From Pseudomonas baltica (lineage in GTDB: Bacteria; Pseudomonadota; Gammaproteobacteria; Pseudomonadales; Pseudomonadaceae), in assembly GCF_031880315.1 (NCBI RefSeq), contig NZ_CP134771.1, positions 5,581,001 to 5,645,000 of the forward strand: a stretch of DNA of 64,000 bases, in the 5' to 3' direction. Within the stretch, counting starts at the first letter, position 1. Each line of letters opens with the position of its first letter. The position numbers were made by a program, and so were the translations under genes. The notes under the pieces were generated by a model. That model worked only from the letters and a program-made list of their open reading frames with translations, was not told the DNA's origin and did no database searches. Below, in pieces: positions 1 through 8,722 of this stretch.

Positions 1-664
1 CGGATTTGAAATGCCGATAGAAAGCCGCAACGCTCATGTCTGACATGGCTGCCAGAGGTTCGACGCGGAACGGCTCGGTGAAGTGCTCGCGAATCCACTG
101 CGTCGCTCGACGGATCTGGGTCATCCGGCCATCCGGGCGGGCGACATCACGCAGAATACCGCCCAGCGGCCCCTGCAAGGCGCGGAACAGGATCTCGCGT
201 TCGATCATGGGCGCCAACACCGCTGACTCGTGCGGACGGTCGATGAGCCGCATCATGCGTAGCCACGCATCGATCATTTCAGGTGGCGCGGCCACGGCCT
301 CGAAGCACGTGCTCTGTGGCTCCCTCGGCGGTTTGCCCTCGTCCATCAGCAACGTCGCGATCGCCTCCGGATCAAGGGTCAAGCTGACCGCGAGGTAAGG
401 GAGGTCTGCGGCGCTGGCGTGAATTTGCCCGGTCGCCGGCACATCCACAGGCACCAGAAAATAGCTGCCCGCCGTGTAGCGCGAAACATCCTCTCCTATC
501 GACAGGGTTTTGGTGCCCTGCAGCACCAGATGCAGCATCGGTTGATACACCTGATCCGCACAGGCCTCAGCCCGGACCATCGCCACACGGGGCAACCCGG
601 TTGGCGTCCACTTGTCTTGTGCGCGCATCACGATGCGGCGCAGTTCTGCCATGGCGTTTTCCAT
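1..664 (-). CDS. AraC-family transcriptional regulator, 3' part cut by window edge
   Basis: Partial regulator on the minus strand running off the left edge. Reading the complement from ATG at 664 gives an N-terminal AraC_N/cupin-like sensor (about residues 15-150, with LHLVLQGTKTLSIG and a Pro/Val-rich strand after it). The first helices of the AraC DNA-binding domain follow, ending in MSDMSVAAFYRHFKS at the window edge. The second HTH motif lies outside. ATG at 653 is an alternative start. It is divergent from the SDR gene at 855 with about 190 nt between them, so it probably controls that gene; this arrangement is frequent for AraC_N regulators next to reductases. The effector is unknown. 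Confidence 0.85.
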   Translation of the reverse strand, partial: MENAMAELRRIVMRAQDKWTPTGLPRVAMVRAEACADQVYQPMLHLVLQGTKTLSIGEDVSRYTAGSYFLVPVDVPATGQIHASAADLPYLAVSLTLDPEAIATLLMDEGKPPREPQSTCFEAVAAPPEMIDAWLRMMRLIDRPHESAVLAPMIEREILFRALQGPLGGILRDVARPDGRMTQIRRATQWIREHFTEPFRVEPLAAMSDMSVAAFYRHFKS

Positions 665-854
665 GCTGCCCACCGTGGGCCATATTCCTGGGCATGGCAA
701 GCCAGGTGAGAGGAATAGGCAAGGATGTGCGATTAACCGGCAAACGTCCGCCGCACCGATGTCGCAATACTGGTGGCACGCGGTTCGTTGCTTCGTTGTT
801 CAAGGCTCGACAGCAACGCGACCTCTTATCGCTGAATTGCAGAAGGTCATTTTT

Positions 855-1604
855 ATGAAACTCGCAGGAAAGATCGCAGTTGTCACCGGCGCGTCGAAGG
901 GCATAGGCGCCGGGATTGCCAAAGCACTGGGCGCGCAGGGCGCCACCGTAATAGTCAACTATGCCTCCAGCAAGGCCGATGCCGATGCAGTGGTCGCGCA
1001 CATCAGCGAGCAGGGTGGCTCGGCCTTTGCCGTACAGGCAGACATGAGCCAGGCGGCTGATGTGGTGCGCTTGTTTGATACGGTGCGCACGAGACACGGC
1101 ACCCTGGATGTGCTGGTCAATAACGCGGGCGTTGCGGTGTTCCAGATGATCGAGGATCTCACCGAGGAAGCGTTCCACACACAATTCAACCTCAATGTGC
1201 TTGGCTACCTTCTGGCGGTCCGAGAGGCTGTAAAACTGCTGGGGCCCAAGGGCAGTATCATCAATATCAGCTCCATCCTCAGCACCGACCCGTACCTGGC
1301 ATCGAGTGTCTATTCGGCGACCAAGGGCGCCGTCGACACCTTGACCTTCGCATTGGCGCGGGAGCTGGGGCCGCGGGGCATTCGGGTCAATTCCATCCTC
1401 CCCGGCCACACCAACACCCCGGCAACGCAAGGCCATTTTGCTGGTGAACTGGGCGAGAAGATTCTTGCAGGCACGCCGCTGGGCCGCTTTGGCGAACCAG
1501 AAGACATCGCGCCCTTGGCCGTGTTTTTGGCTTGCGAGGATTCACATTGGGTAACAGGCGAGTCGATCAGAGCGGCCGGTGGCGTGCGTGGCGTTGGGTA
1601 CTGA
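855..1604 (+). CDS. SDR-family oxidoreductase
   Basis: Classical short-chain dehydrogenase/reductase of 249 aa, a normal family length. The cofactor motif TGASKGIG is at residues 11-18, the NNAG motif near 88, the catalytic Ser in the NISS segment and the YSATK catalytic Tyr/Lys near 153-157. The start ATG at 855 places the Rossmann motif at the usual distance from the N terminus; longer in-frame openings upstream lack any homology. It is an NAD(P)H-dependent carbonyl/alcohol oxidoreductase acting in the cytoplasm; the substrate cannot be read from sequence. The C-terminal end (AAGGVRGVGY) differs a little from the usual VDGG ending. Divergent from the AraC regulator at 1-664, its likely controller. 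Confidence 0.9.
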   Translation: MKLAGKIAVVTGASKGIGAGIAKALGAQGATVIVNYASSKADADAVVAHISEQGGSAFAVQADMSQAADVVRLFDTVRTRHGTLDVLVNNAGVAVFQMIEDLTEEAFHTQFNLNVLGYLLAVREAVKLLGPKGSIINISSILSTDPYLASSVYSATKGAVDTLTFALARELGPRGIRVNSILPGHTNTPATQGHFAGELGEKILAGTPLGRFGEPEDIAPLAVFLACEDSHWVTGESIRAAGGVRGVGY

Positions 1605-1653
1605 TGCGGATGGGTAAGTCGAGGGCATTCTAGAAAAAAGCGGTGCTCAGGAA

Positions 1654-1674
1654 GCTAGGGCGTAACGCCCTAGC
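1654..1674. terminator. Hairpin between convergent genes (possible terminator)
   Basis: Perfect inverted repeat GCTAGGGCG-TAA-CGCCCTAGC lying between the SDR gene and the convergent Lys-rich gene. No T-run follows directly on the plus strand. On the minus strand a TTTTTT run lies about 13 nt beyond the stem. It may act as a weak bidirectional terminator; the assignment is only moderate. Confidence 0.45.
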
Positions 1675-1686
1675 AGACAGCAACGG

Positions 1687-1932
1687 TCACTTCTTTTTTG
1701 CGGTCTTTTCTTTCTTGTCTGACTTTTCGGACTTCTTGTCCTTTTCGGGCTTGCTATCCGCTTTTTTCGCGGATTTCTTCAGCTCGGGTTCTTTTTTCTT
1801 GTCTTTCTTCTCGGAAGATTTCGACAGTGCCGACGCCGCGGCTGATTTCTTGGCGGGTGATGATTTTTTGTCTTTCAATTCCTTGCTGGCTTTCGGCGCA
1901 TCACTTTTGCTTTTCTTGTCGTCTTTAGCCAC
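1687..1932 (-). CDS. Small Lys/Ala/Ser-rich basic protein (histone H1-like)
   Basis: An 81-aa protein made almost entirely of Lys, Ser, Ala, Asp and Glu, with recurrent KK and DKK blocks and a terminal KTAKKK. Such low-complexity basic proteins resemble bacterial histone H1-like or AlgP-like tails that bind DNA or other polyanions; a function cannot be assigned from sequence. I chose GTG at 1932 because a GAGAGG ribosome binding site sits 8 nt upstream. The in-frame GTG at 1941 would leave almost no spacing to that site. It is transcribed towards the SDR gene, alone, with a 240-nt gap to the RTX gene. The coding nature is supported by strong codon periodicity of AAG/AAA codons; confidence is moderate because of low complexity. 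Confidence 0.65.
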   Translation of the reverse strand: MAKDDKKSKSDAPKASKELKDKKSSPAKKSAAASALSKSSEKKDKKKEPELKKSAKKADSKPEKDKKSEKSDKKEKTAKKK

Positions 1933-2174
1933 GTCAACCACCTCTCGGATTCTGCCTTAATTGGCAATATTGCCCATGAAATTATTCACAGGCTGATCAT
2001 TAGGTGAATGTGCGCAAAAGCGGTTCAAATTTTTTCGATGGCCGCCGGTCGGTAATTGCCAGATGCCTGCGTGATTCACCTGATTCGAGAGTCGCATTCC
2101 ACAGGTAGGCAATGTTGCCGCCCGATGGCCCCGCTTTGGCTGACTGTCAGGGCTTCATGCAAAGGAAGAAAACG

Positions 2175-3662
2175 ATGAGCACCGACCCCCGAGTAGATTG
2201 GTACGGCACAGACAAAGACGACGACATCGACGATTTCTACGGGCGCAACGACCTGATCTACGCAGGCAAGGGCAATGACAGCCTCAGGGGCGGCATTATC
2301 GACACCAGTACCACGGTGTTTGTCGGCGGCGAAGGCCGGGATCAGATCGACGCGGTCAGCCATCAGAACACCCTGCGATATTCACTGCTGACTGACAGCT
2401 ATCGGGATGCCACGCACTCCCACGCAGACCTGATTGAAAGTTTCGATGTGACGCAGGACACGATCGACGTCGCGGCACTGGGCTTCAGCGGGCTTGGCGA
2501 CGGCCATGGCGACAGCCTGAAGCTGCTCTACAACGCGGCCCAAGGTCTTACCTATCTCAAGAGCTTTGACACTAACGCCGACGGCCAGCGTTTCGAGTTG
2601 GTGTTCAAGGGCGATTACAGCAGTTCGTTGACCGATGCGAACTTTCAGACCCTCACCGCCGGCACCGGCTTCAATGACCATTTGCAGACCACTGCGAGCG
2701 GCTCCGAAACGCTGATGGGCTATGCCGGCCGCGACACCCTCACGGGCGCCGCAGGTCAGCAGCGCCTAGACGGCGGGTCGGGCGGCGACACCTTGACCGG
2801 TGGGGCAGGGGCCGATGATTTCGTGTTCAGCAGCCGCGCTGATAGCGTCCAGAACGATGACGCACAGGGCGCACGCGGCCGCGATTTGATTACCGACTTT
2901 TCCGAGGCCGATGCCGACCTGGTCGATCTGTCCACCTTGGGGTTCACCGGGTTCGGCAATGGCCTGGACGGCACCATGAAGGTCACAGTCAATGCCGCCG
3001 GGGACAAAACTGCACTGCAATCGCTGGAAACCGACGCCGATGGCAATCGTTTCGAGATCTACTTCAGTGGCGACCTGCGCGCTGAGTTGAACCGCGACAC
3101 GGTGATTTTCGGCAACACCAGCGCTGACAAAGTCATCACCAGCCTGACCCGCGACGATCAGGACATCCTGGGCACCGACAAGGCCGATCACTTGACGGGC
3201 GGCGCGGCCCACGACCAGATTCTCGGATTTGCCGGGGACGACACCTTGGTCGGTGGCGCTGGCAACGACGCCATGGCAGGTGGACTGGGTGCCGATACCC
3301 TGACCGGCGGGGTGGGCAACGATGATTTCGTGTTCTACAGCATCGGCGAGAGCTATCGCACGGCCACAGAAGACCATTCAGACCTGATCACCGACTATGC
3401 CGCTGGCGATCACCTGTTCGCGTTGGACCTGGGCTTCAGCAAGATCGGCGACGGCAGCGCGGACACCCTGAAGCTCGACTACGACGCTGCCAAGGATCAA
3501 ACCTACCTGCACGCCCTGACCGCCGATGATCAGGGCCGCTTCTTTCAAGTCACCCTGGCGGGCAAGCACACCGATGTATCGATCGCGCTGGACGGCCTGT
3601 ACGTCGACCAGGCACCGATCGAAATCATCGGTGTCGACCCAACTGGACACGCGCCTGTTTGA
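2175..3662 (+). CDS. RTX calcium-binding protein composed of AlgE-type R modules
   Basis: A 495-aa acidic protein with hemolysin-type nonapeptide repeats (GGxGxDxLx) and three copies of a larger unit. Each unit contains an LITDF/LIESFD stretch, a DLxxLGFxGxGxG segment, a Leu-rich strand with a TYL or TAL motif, and DADGxRFEL. This order matches the R modules of mannuronan C5-epimerases (AlgE family) rather than plain RTX toxins. Units span roughly residues 10-155, 170-325 and 335-490. There is no epimerase A-module, protease or lipase domain and no N-terminal signal peptide, so export by a type I system through the C terminus is inferred from the family; no T1SS genes are nearby. The start ATG at 2175 follows an AAGGAAG site. 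Likely an extracellular Ca2+- and possibly alginate-binding protein. Confidence 0.85.
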   Translation: MSTDPRVDWYGTDKDDDIDDFYGRNDLIYAGKGNDSLRGGIIDTSTTVFVGGEGRDQIDAVSHQNTLRYSLLTDSYRDATHSHADLIESFDVTQDTIDVAALGFSGLGDGHGDSLKLLYNAAQGLTYLKSFDTNADGQRFELVFKGDYSSSLTDANFQTLTAGTGFNDHLQTTASGSETLMGYAGRDTLTGAAGQQRLDGGSGGDTLTGGAGADDFVFSSRADSVQNDDAQGARGRDLITDFSEADADLVDLSTLGFTGFGNGLDGTMKVTVNAAGDKTALQSLETDADGNRFEIYFSGDLRAELNRDTVIFGNTSADKVITSLTRDDQDILGTDKADHLTGGAAHDQILGFAGDDTLVGGAGNDAMAGGLGADTLTGGVGNDDFVFYSIGESYRTATEDHSDLITDYAAGDHLFALDLGFSKIGDGSADTLKLDYDAAKDQTYLHALTADDQGRFFQVTLAGKHTDVSIALDGLYVDQAPIEIIGVDPTGHAPV

Positions 3663-3666
3663 CGGC

Positions 3667-3846
3667 TCACGCCAGCCGCCAGACCCGCGACGCCTGGCGG
3701 TTCCGTCCGGCGCCGACGAACTGCGCGCGGGGCACCACGGAGTTGGGCCCGCCGAACAAAGGCAAGCCGACCGGCATCGGCACGGAGGTCGTGGTGAACA
3801 GCCATTGCATGCGTTCGACTTCGGGGTGGATGCCCATGGTTTCGCG
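3667..3846 (-). pseudogene. Possible C-terminal remnant of an unrecognised gene
   Basis: The minus strand holds a protein-like stretch ending in a stop at 3667, with a patterned C terminus (PVGLPLFGGPNSVVPRAQFV and RNRQASRVWRLA). Upstream of about 3846 the reading frame turns into low-quality sequence and there is no convincing start or ribosome binding site. It sits between the RTX gene and the DUF4174 gene. I do not recognise the family. The call rests only on the non-random look of the peptide and is weak. Confidence 0.25.
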
Positions 3847-3932
3847 AATCGGCCCTGAGGGGTTGTGCCTTGGAGGTGGATTTTTTGCAAATATGAACAA
3901 TCCTATAGGCACGAATCTGAAAGGAGACACGC

Positions 3933-4490
3933 ATGTTCCGGCGGCTTTTCACCCTCACCACCCTGATGCTCTCAATGGCGCTTGCCCCTGTCATGGCCGC
4001 CGAACCCGATTCGGCATTGGCCAAGGACAGGGGCCAATTCCGGCCACTGATCGTGATCGCCCGGACGTCTTCCGATCCCTCCCTGGTGGCGCTACAGAAA
4101 GACCTCGCTGACCCAGCCACCCACAAAGCCTTCCAGGACCGCAAGATGGTGCTCTATACCGTCATCGGCACGCTGGGCCAGCGCGACGGCAAATACCTTG
4201 AGACGCAGACCACCATGGGCATGATCCGCGAGCTGAATCCAGGTGTCAGCGATGCCATGCGGTTCATTCTGGTGGGGTTGGATGGGGAGAAGAAGATCGT
4301 TGATAAGGGCGATGTGGATCTCAAGAAGATCTTTGCCACCATTGATGCAATGCCTATGGCTGAGAAGGAAGCGAGCGCGCCGGCGCCGTTGCCAGCCAAG
4401 GCAGCTACGCCGGGTAAAGGGGCGAAGGGCGCCAAGGCGGGTAAAGCTGCGCCTGCAGAGGATGCGCCGCCTGCGGGGCTGGATGATTGA
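3933..4490 (+). CDS. Exported DUF4174-domain protein
   Basis: A 185-aa protein. Residues 1-22 form a Sec signal peptide ending VMA before AEPDS. Residues about 35-140 match the DUF4174 pattern: RPLIVIA start, a DRKMVLYTV strand, and RFILVGLDGEKK near the end, a thioredoxin-like-sized domain without a CxxC motif. The last 40 residues are an Ala/Lys/Pro/Gly-rich flexible tail. Translation start at 3933 is supported by GAAAGGAG 8 nt upstream. Predicted periplasmic; the function of DUF4174 is not established. It stands alone between the RTX gene and the DUF1206 gene. Confidence 0.85.
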   Translation: MFRRLFTLTTLMLSMALAPVMAAEPDSALAKDRGQFRPLIVIARTSSDPSLVALQKDLADPATHKAFQDRKMVLYTVIGTLGQRDGKYLETQTTMGMIRELNPGVSDAMRFILVGLDGEKKIVDKGDVDLKKIFATIDAMPMAEKEASAPAPLPAKAATPGKGAKGAKAGKAAPAEDAPPAGLDD

Positions 4491-4684
4491 GGCAGTGATG
4501 GTTGCTTTTGGCCGGGGCCTGCCTGTCGCCACCCACATCGATGCACGCTCAGATTATTCCGAGGACAGGAAGCACAGGAAAGCGACTACCCCACGCATTC
4601 CGAAGGCCAGTGCACTTGGATTTAATGATAGAACCCCTTCCAGTCGGACGAGTCTGTTCCTGTATTACTTTCGGGAAAGCAGCT

Positions 4685-5497
4685 ATGTCAGCGCAGCACA
4701 GCCTTATTGTCCTTGCACGTGGAGGGTACGCCGCTCGAGGCGTGCTTTACCTGATCATCGGTGTCTTCGCACTGCTTGCGGCAAAGGATTCGACAAAACC
4801 AAAAGACAGCCACAAAAGCCTGGAAGCCTTGTTAGGCCAGCCGTTTGGCTATTTGCTAGTCGGAGTCGTGGTGGCAGGGCTGCTCGTATTCGCGGCTTGG
4901 CGTGTCCTGCAAGCTACGCGTGATGTCGACCATCACGGCAAAAGTCTCAAAGGTTTGGTCATTCGCACCGGTCTGTTTGCAGGAGGGGTGGTTAATGGTG
5001 CTTTGGCGTTTTTTGCGTTAGGCCTACTCATGAGCACAATGGGCGGCTCGGGCAATTCAGGAGGGCAAGCCAAAGACTGGCTGGCGCATCTTTTGTCCTG
5101 GGAGCATTCCAACGTATTGGTCTACCTGATCGCTCTCATTCCGCTGGGTGTCGGGATTGCTCACATCATCAAGGGATGGAAGGCGTCGTTTGAGAAATAC
5201 TTCGAGGCCGACGAAGACGTAATGCGTTACGTCCGCCCGGTGTCTCGGTTTGGCCTGATTGCCCGTGGCATCGTTTTTATAGAGATTGCATTGCTGTTGG
5301 CCGTTAGCGGCTCTGCCTATCAAGCCATGGATCCGCCCGGTATGAAGGAGGCCCTCAACGCGCTCCAGAATTTGCCGGCGGGATGGCTGGTGTTGATGGT
5401 GATGGCCTTTGGATTGATTGCTTTCTCGGCTTACAGCTTCTCTGAAGCCTTCTGGCGCAAGATAAATATGGAAATTCCCGGGGTGGCGAGAGCGTAA
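4685..5497 (+). CDS. DUF1206 inner-membrane protein
   Basis: A 270-aa membrane protein with three repeats of the DUF1206 unit, each pairing two hydrophobic helices: LARGGYAARGVLYLIIG near the N terminus, GLVIRTGLFAGG in the middle and SRFGLIARGIVFIEIA in the third unit. About six transmembrane segments are visible. The start ATG at 4685 follows TCGGGAAAG and aligns with the usual beginning of the family; an in-frame start further upstream would add an unrelated stretch. The function of the family is unknown. It is monocistronic as far as can be seen. Confidence 0.88.
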   Translation: MSAQHSLIVLARGGYAARGVLYLIIGVFALLAAKDSTKPKDSHKSLEALLGQPFGYLLVGVVVAGLLVFAAWRVLQATRDVDHHGKSLKGLVIRTGLFAGGVVNGALAFFALGLLMSTMGGSGNSGGQAKDWLAHLLSWEHSNVLVYLIALIPLGVGIAHIIKGWKASFEKYFEADEDVMRYVRPVSRFGLIARGIVFIEIALLLAVSGSAYQAMDPPGMKEALNALQNLPAGWLVLMVMAFGLIAFSAYSFSEAFWRKINMEIPGVARA

Positions 5498-5921
5498 TGC
5501 TAAGCAGGGTAGCGCTGGTTGCGAAGTGAACCTGGAAGGCAAGAGGCGCCCGAAGGGCTGTGACCTACGATCTGCGTCTGCTGTGATGATTGTAGTCGCA
5601 TACCGTACCTGCGTCGGTAGGTGTGGGGGCGTATAAGTTCATCAACATCCGTCAAGAGTTACCGAAATGAGAGCGACGTTGGGGTAGGTTTTGCGCATGG
5701 ATGGGCTCTGGGTTACGGATCGAGTCAGCACGCATTATTAATCTGAGGACAGTATCGGGGCCGAAGGTTAATCCCTCGAGCAATTCGTGGTGAACGACTC
5801 CTTCTGGCCGAAGCGGATGGTCAAGGTTAGCTGCACTGGCCATCCATTGATCGTTCCCGGAAGATCAGTCGACCGCAAGTACCTCACTTCCCAGTCACCA
5901 ATACATCCAGATCGCTCTGTT
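5498..5921. other. Intergenic stretch without recognisable gene
   Basis: About 420 nt between the DUF1206 gene and the SRPBCC gene. No protein or RNA family is recognised. Around 5804 there is a weak near-match (TTCTGGCCGAAGC) to the dispersed intergenic repeat found elsewhere in the window. Short minus-strand reading frames here lack ribosome binding sites. Confidence 0.4.
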
Positions 5922-6380
5922 TTAAGCCCGCGCCCGCAAATAAACCGCCATGGCTGCAAAGCGATTACGTGTTTCCCACTCAAATAGCCGGTTGACCAAG
6001 GGGTCAAGGACGCGCCCCAGCCATTTCGGTCGCAGCCGCAGGGTAAAGGTATAAATCAATTCCGATGATGCGGCATCAATATCGCGATGCCGCATGGATG
6101 CTGCCCACCATTGAAAACATCCCATGGGCTCTACCAGGACTGCTGCTGCGACTTGCCCAGGTCGGTAATTGACGAAACGGGTGCGCATCGCGAAAAGACG
6201 CTTCCATCCGCGGCCCGCATTGACGGTGATTGCACCAACATAGGGGTGACTGCCGCCGCCTTCTACCGAAGCGTGGGAAAGCAGGGTGTCCCATTGGCTG
6301 CGCACACGATGATCGTGAAAAGCGTCAAACGCGTCAGCTGCGCAACAGGGCATGATCAAGATGATTCGACGATTCTTCAA
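5922..6380 (-). CDS. SRPBCC-family (polyketide cyclase/START-like) protein
   Basis: A 152-aa protein with the helix-grip pattern: an N-terminal strand, FDAFHDHRVRSQWD near residue 20, a GRGWKRLFAMRTRFVNY middle strand, and a C-terminal helix region (RVLDPLVNRLFEWETRNRFAAM). I set the start at TTG 6380 because an AGGAGG site lies 6 nt upstream; the first ATG is ten codons inside and has no such site. Family members bind hydrophobic ligands or act as cyclases; the ligand is unknown. The gene is transcribed away from the neighbouring IS element. An in-frame stop closes it at 5922. Confidence 0.75.
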   Translation of the reverse strand: MKNRRIILIMPCCAADAFDAFHDHRVRSQWDTLLSHASVEGGGSHPYVGAITVNAGRGWKRLFAMRTRFVNYRPGQVAAAVLVEPMGCFQWWAASMRHRDIDAASSELIYTFTLRLRPKWLGRVLDPLVNRLFEWETRNRFAAMAVYLRARA

Positions 6381-6428
6381 CGCTGCCTCCTGATTCCGGG
6401 CCGCGACCTGTAGCTATGCGACCACCAC

Positions 6429-6456
6429 TGTAGCCGCTGCCGCAGGCTGCGGCTAC
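6429..6456. repeat. REP-like intergenic hairpin
   Basis: Imperfect palindrome TGTAGCCGC ... GCGGCTACA with a CTGCCGCAGG-type loop region, typical of Pseudomonas REP sequences. It lies just upstream of the SRPBCC gene and 50 nt before the IS1182 insertion. Confidence 0.7.
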
Positions 6457-6661
6457 AGGGTGTGGTTGAAGCCAGGGCACTCGAATGAAAAGGCTGCTTC
6501 TGGCCCAGAGTGTGTAAAAACGCATTTGTACACTGTCGGCTCGAAGCGCCGGAGGCTGTTAGCTGAGTAATTGCTCACAACAAGTCCTGCGGATCATCAC
6601 TTGGGCGTGGGAGCCCGCTGCGTCGCTTCTACCTTGCTGGGTGGTCAAAATAAAGACCTCT

Positions 6662-8091
6662 TCAGGCCGACAGTGCCTTCATTAAACTGCTGATACCGAT
6701 AATTTTCATGACCCGCTTCAAGTTGTAGGCGAGCACATTCAAGCTCATCTCCGCGCTCACCCCGGTCAGCTTTCGGGTCAGGAAGTGCGTCGCACCCATC
6801 CATTGCTTGAGCGTCCCGAAGGGATGCTCAACCGTCCGTTTTCGGACTCGCATCATCTCTGGTGCTTTGCTCAGCCGAAGCTGCATCTCCTCCAATACGG
6901 CTTCATGCTCCCAGCGTCGAACTCGCCGTTGCTTGCTCGGTGTGCACTTCGATTTCAGCACGCATCCCTGGCAACTAGAACTCCAGTAACGGTGGAACTT
7001 CAGGCCTTTTTCAACGCTGGAAAAGCGCCAGATCAACGTCTCTCCAGCGGGACAAATGTGTTCGTTTTTACCGCGTCATAGAGGAAGGCATCGTTATTGA
7101 AACGCCCGTCAGCCTTGGCTCCAGAGGTCATCGGCTTTGGCACATAGGCGGTGATATCAGCATCGTGGCAAGCCAGGATTTGTTCGCTTTTGAAGTAACC
7201 TCGGTCAGCCACTACCGACAGGGTACCTGACGCCATAGCCTCGCGGGCCTGCTTGGCCATCGAGCTAAGTTGATCGCGGTCGGAACCGACGTTGGTAACC
7301 TCATGGGCAACGATCAAATGGTGCTGGGTATCGACTGCTGTCTGCATGTTGTAACCGACGATTCCAGTGCCGCGCGTCATCATGGAACGGGCGTCTGGAT
7401 CGGTCAGTGAGACCTGTTTATCCGGTGATTCATTGAGCTGGATTTCGATCGCTTGAAGCTCATTCATTCGAGTTTTGAGCTTGGCGATTTTCTCTTCCAG
7501 CCGCACGGTACAGGGCTCCGAAGCTGTGGTTTCTTGCCGATCGGAAGCATCGAGTGCCACCAGGTCACGGTTGATACGCGATTCAATTTCTTCCATGCGC
7601 CGCTTCAGTTTGGCGCTGGTGAAGTTGCGGTCGCGGTTGTTGACTGCTTTGAATTCACTACCATCAATGGCGACCAGATGGTCTCTAAACAGTCCCAACT
7701 GCTGACACAGCATAACGGACTGGCGACAGACGCCTCGGATAAACTTGCTGTTGTCTTTTCGGAAGTGGGCGATGGTCTTGAAATCTGGCATCAAACGCCC
7801 GGTCAACCACATAAGCTCGACGTTGCGTTGAGCTTTTCGTTCCAGCCGCCGGCTCGACTGAATGCGGTTGAGATAGCCGTAGATGTAGATCTTTAGCAGG
7901 ATCGCGGGGTGGTAAGCCGGCCGTTCAGTATCGGCTGGAGTGGCACCTTCAAAACCTAGATTGACCAAGTTGAGTTCATCAACGAAAACGTCAACTACGC
8001 GTACCGGGTTGGTATCGATGACGTAGTCGTCGGGGCTTTCGGGAAGTAAGGTGCCTTGGCCTCGGTGTTCACCTTGGATAAAGCGCTTCAT
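6662..8091 (-). pseudogene. IS1182-family transposase, frameshifted
   Basis: The transposase is split in two frames on the minus strand. The first part (8091 down to about 7033) starts at ATG 8091 (MKRFIQGEHRGQ), carries the IS1182 N-terminal domain (ERPAYHPAILLKIYIYGYLN), the first catalytic Asp in AIDGSEFKAVNNRDRNF and the second in VVADRGYFKSEQ. The second part (about 7046 down to 6662) continues with PAGETLIWRFSSVEKGL, the Cys-pair segment CQGCVLKSKC and the catalytic Glu in VEHPFGTLKQWMGATHFL. The frames join if one T is restored in the ACATTTGTCCC run near 7045. No classical slippery heptamer is seen, so loss of function by a 1-nt deletion is the simplest reading. Confidence 0.85.
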
Positions 8092-8284
8092 AGGCAATCC
8101 CCGCGATAAAATCCTCAGCAATCATAGCAAGGGATCACGGAGTCGTTTCTACATACGCCGGGGCAATCGTAGACACCAATGGATGCCTTTATATAGACGG
8201 TTTGAAGGCAGCGACTCTGATTGCTCAGCCTCAGGCTCCGAGATACCCTTTCTCCTCCTGACAGATAGGCGCGGCCAACAAATC

Positions 8285-8608
8285 ATGTCTACTTGCTATT
8301 CCATTCAAATCACGCCTGAAAGACCATTGCCTGCCTTCTATTGCATTGCCGAACATCTATGGGGAACCGGATGTGATGTTGACTCTGACGGTGACTGCGC
8401 AGGTTCAGATGATCGCCAATGGACGGAACTGACATTGTCGCTTCGCGGCACATCAGGAGAACGTATCGACATTGACCCGCTCTCGCTCATGCCTCTTACC
8501 CTCGTAATCCGTTCATCGCACACCACACTCTGCCAAAGAGCGGCCGACTACATCGTATCTGTTTCCGGAGGCACTATCGACGCAACTGTTAACGTCAATA
8601 CGGTATGA
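8285..8608 (+). CDS. Hypothetical 107-aa protein inside the IS1182 element
   Basis: Plus-strand ORF lying between the transposase start and the right inverted repeat, opposite in direction to the transposase. It begins MSTCYSIQITPERPLPAFYC and contains a Cys/Asp-rich part (GCDVDSDGDCAGSDDRQW) followed by alternating hydrophobic strands. No signal peptide, transmembrane helix or known domain is recognised. The ribosome binding site is poor. Because the flanking inverted repeats enclose it, it could be a passenger gene or captured host DNA. Whether it is expressed is uncertain. Confidence 0.45.
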   Translation: MSTCYSIQITPERPLPAFYCIAEHLWGTGCDVDSDGDCAGSDDRQWTELTLSLRGTSGERIDIDPLSLMPLTLVIRSSHTTLCQRAADYIVSVSGGTIDATVNVNTV

Positions 8609-8722
8609 GTGCGAGGACACGAGACTTATAGATTTCCGGCAGGTGAAGAACCTAAAAGTGAACCCCTTAGCGTTTTTACATACTCAGGGCCGATACCAGC
8701 CGCTCGGCTTTCGCTCTTTGTA

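Larger units (their letters stand above)
6506..8687. mobile_element. IS1182-family insertion sequence with long right arm
   Basis: Bounded by 18-bp inverted repeats, CAGAGTGTGTAAAAACGC at 6506-6523 and the complement of CTGAGTATGTAAAAACGC at 8670-8687 (16 of 18 match). GGCC directly flanks both ends (6502-6505 and 8688-8691) and looks like a 4-bp palindromic target duplication. Joining the flanks restores CTGCTTCT-GGCC-GATACC, a copy of the window's dispersed repeat. The transposase occupies 6662-8091 on the minus strand and is frameshifted. About 560 nt at the right end carry a separate plus-strand ORF. At 2182 bp it is longer than I would expect for the family. Confidence 0.7.

Noticed and set aside
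567..1436. Minus-strand 289-codon frame over the first SDR
   Set aside because: Antisense to a clear SDR and overlapping the divergent AraC start; Cys/Arg/His-rich shadow composition.
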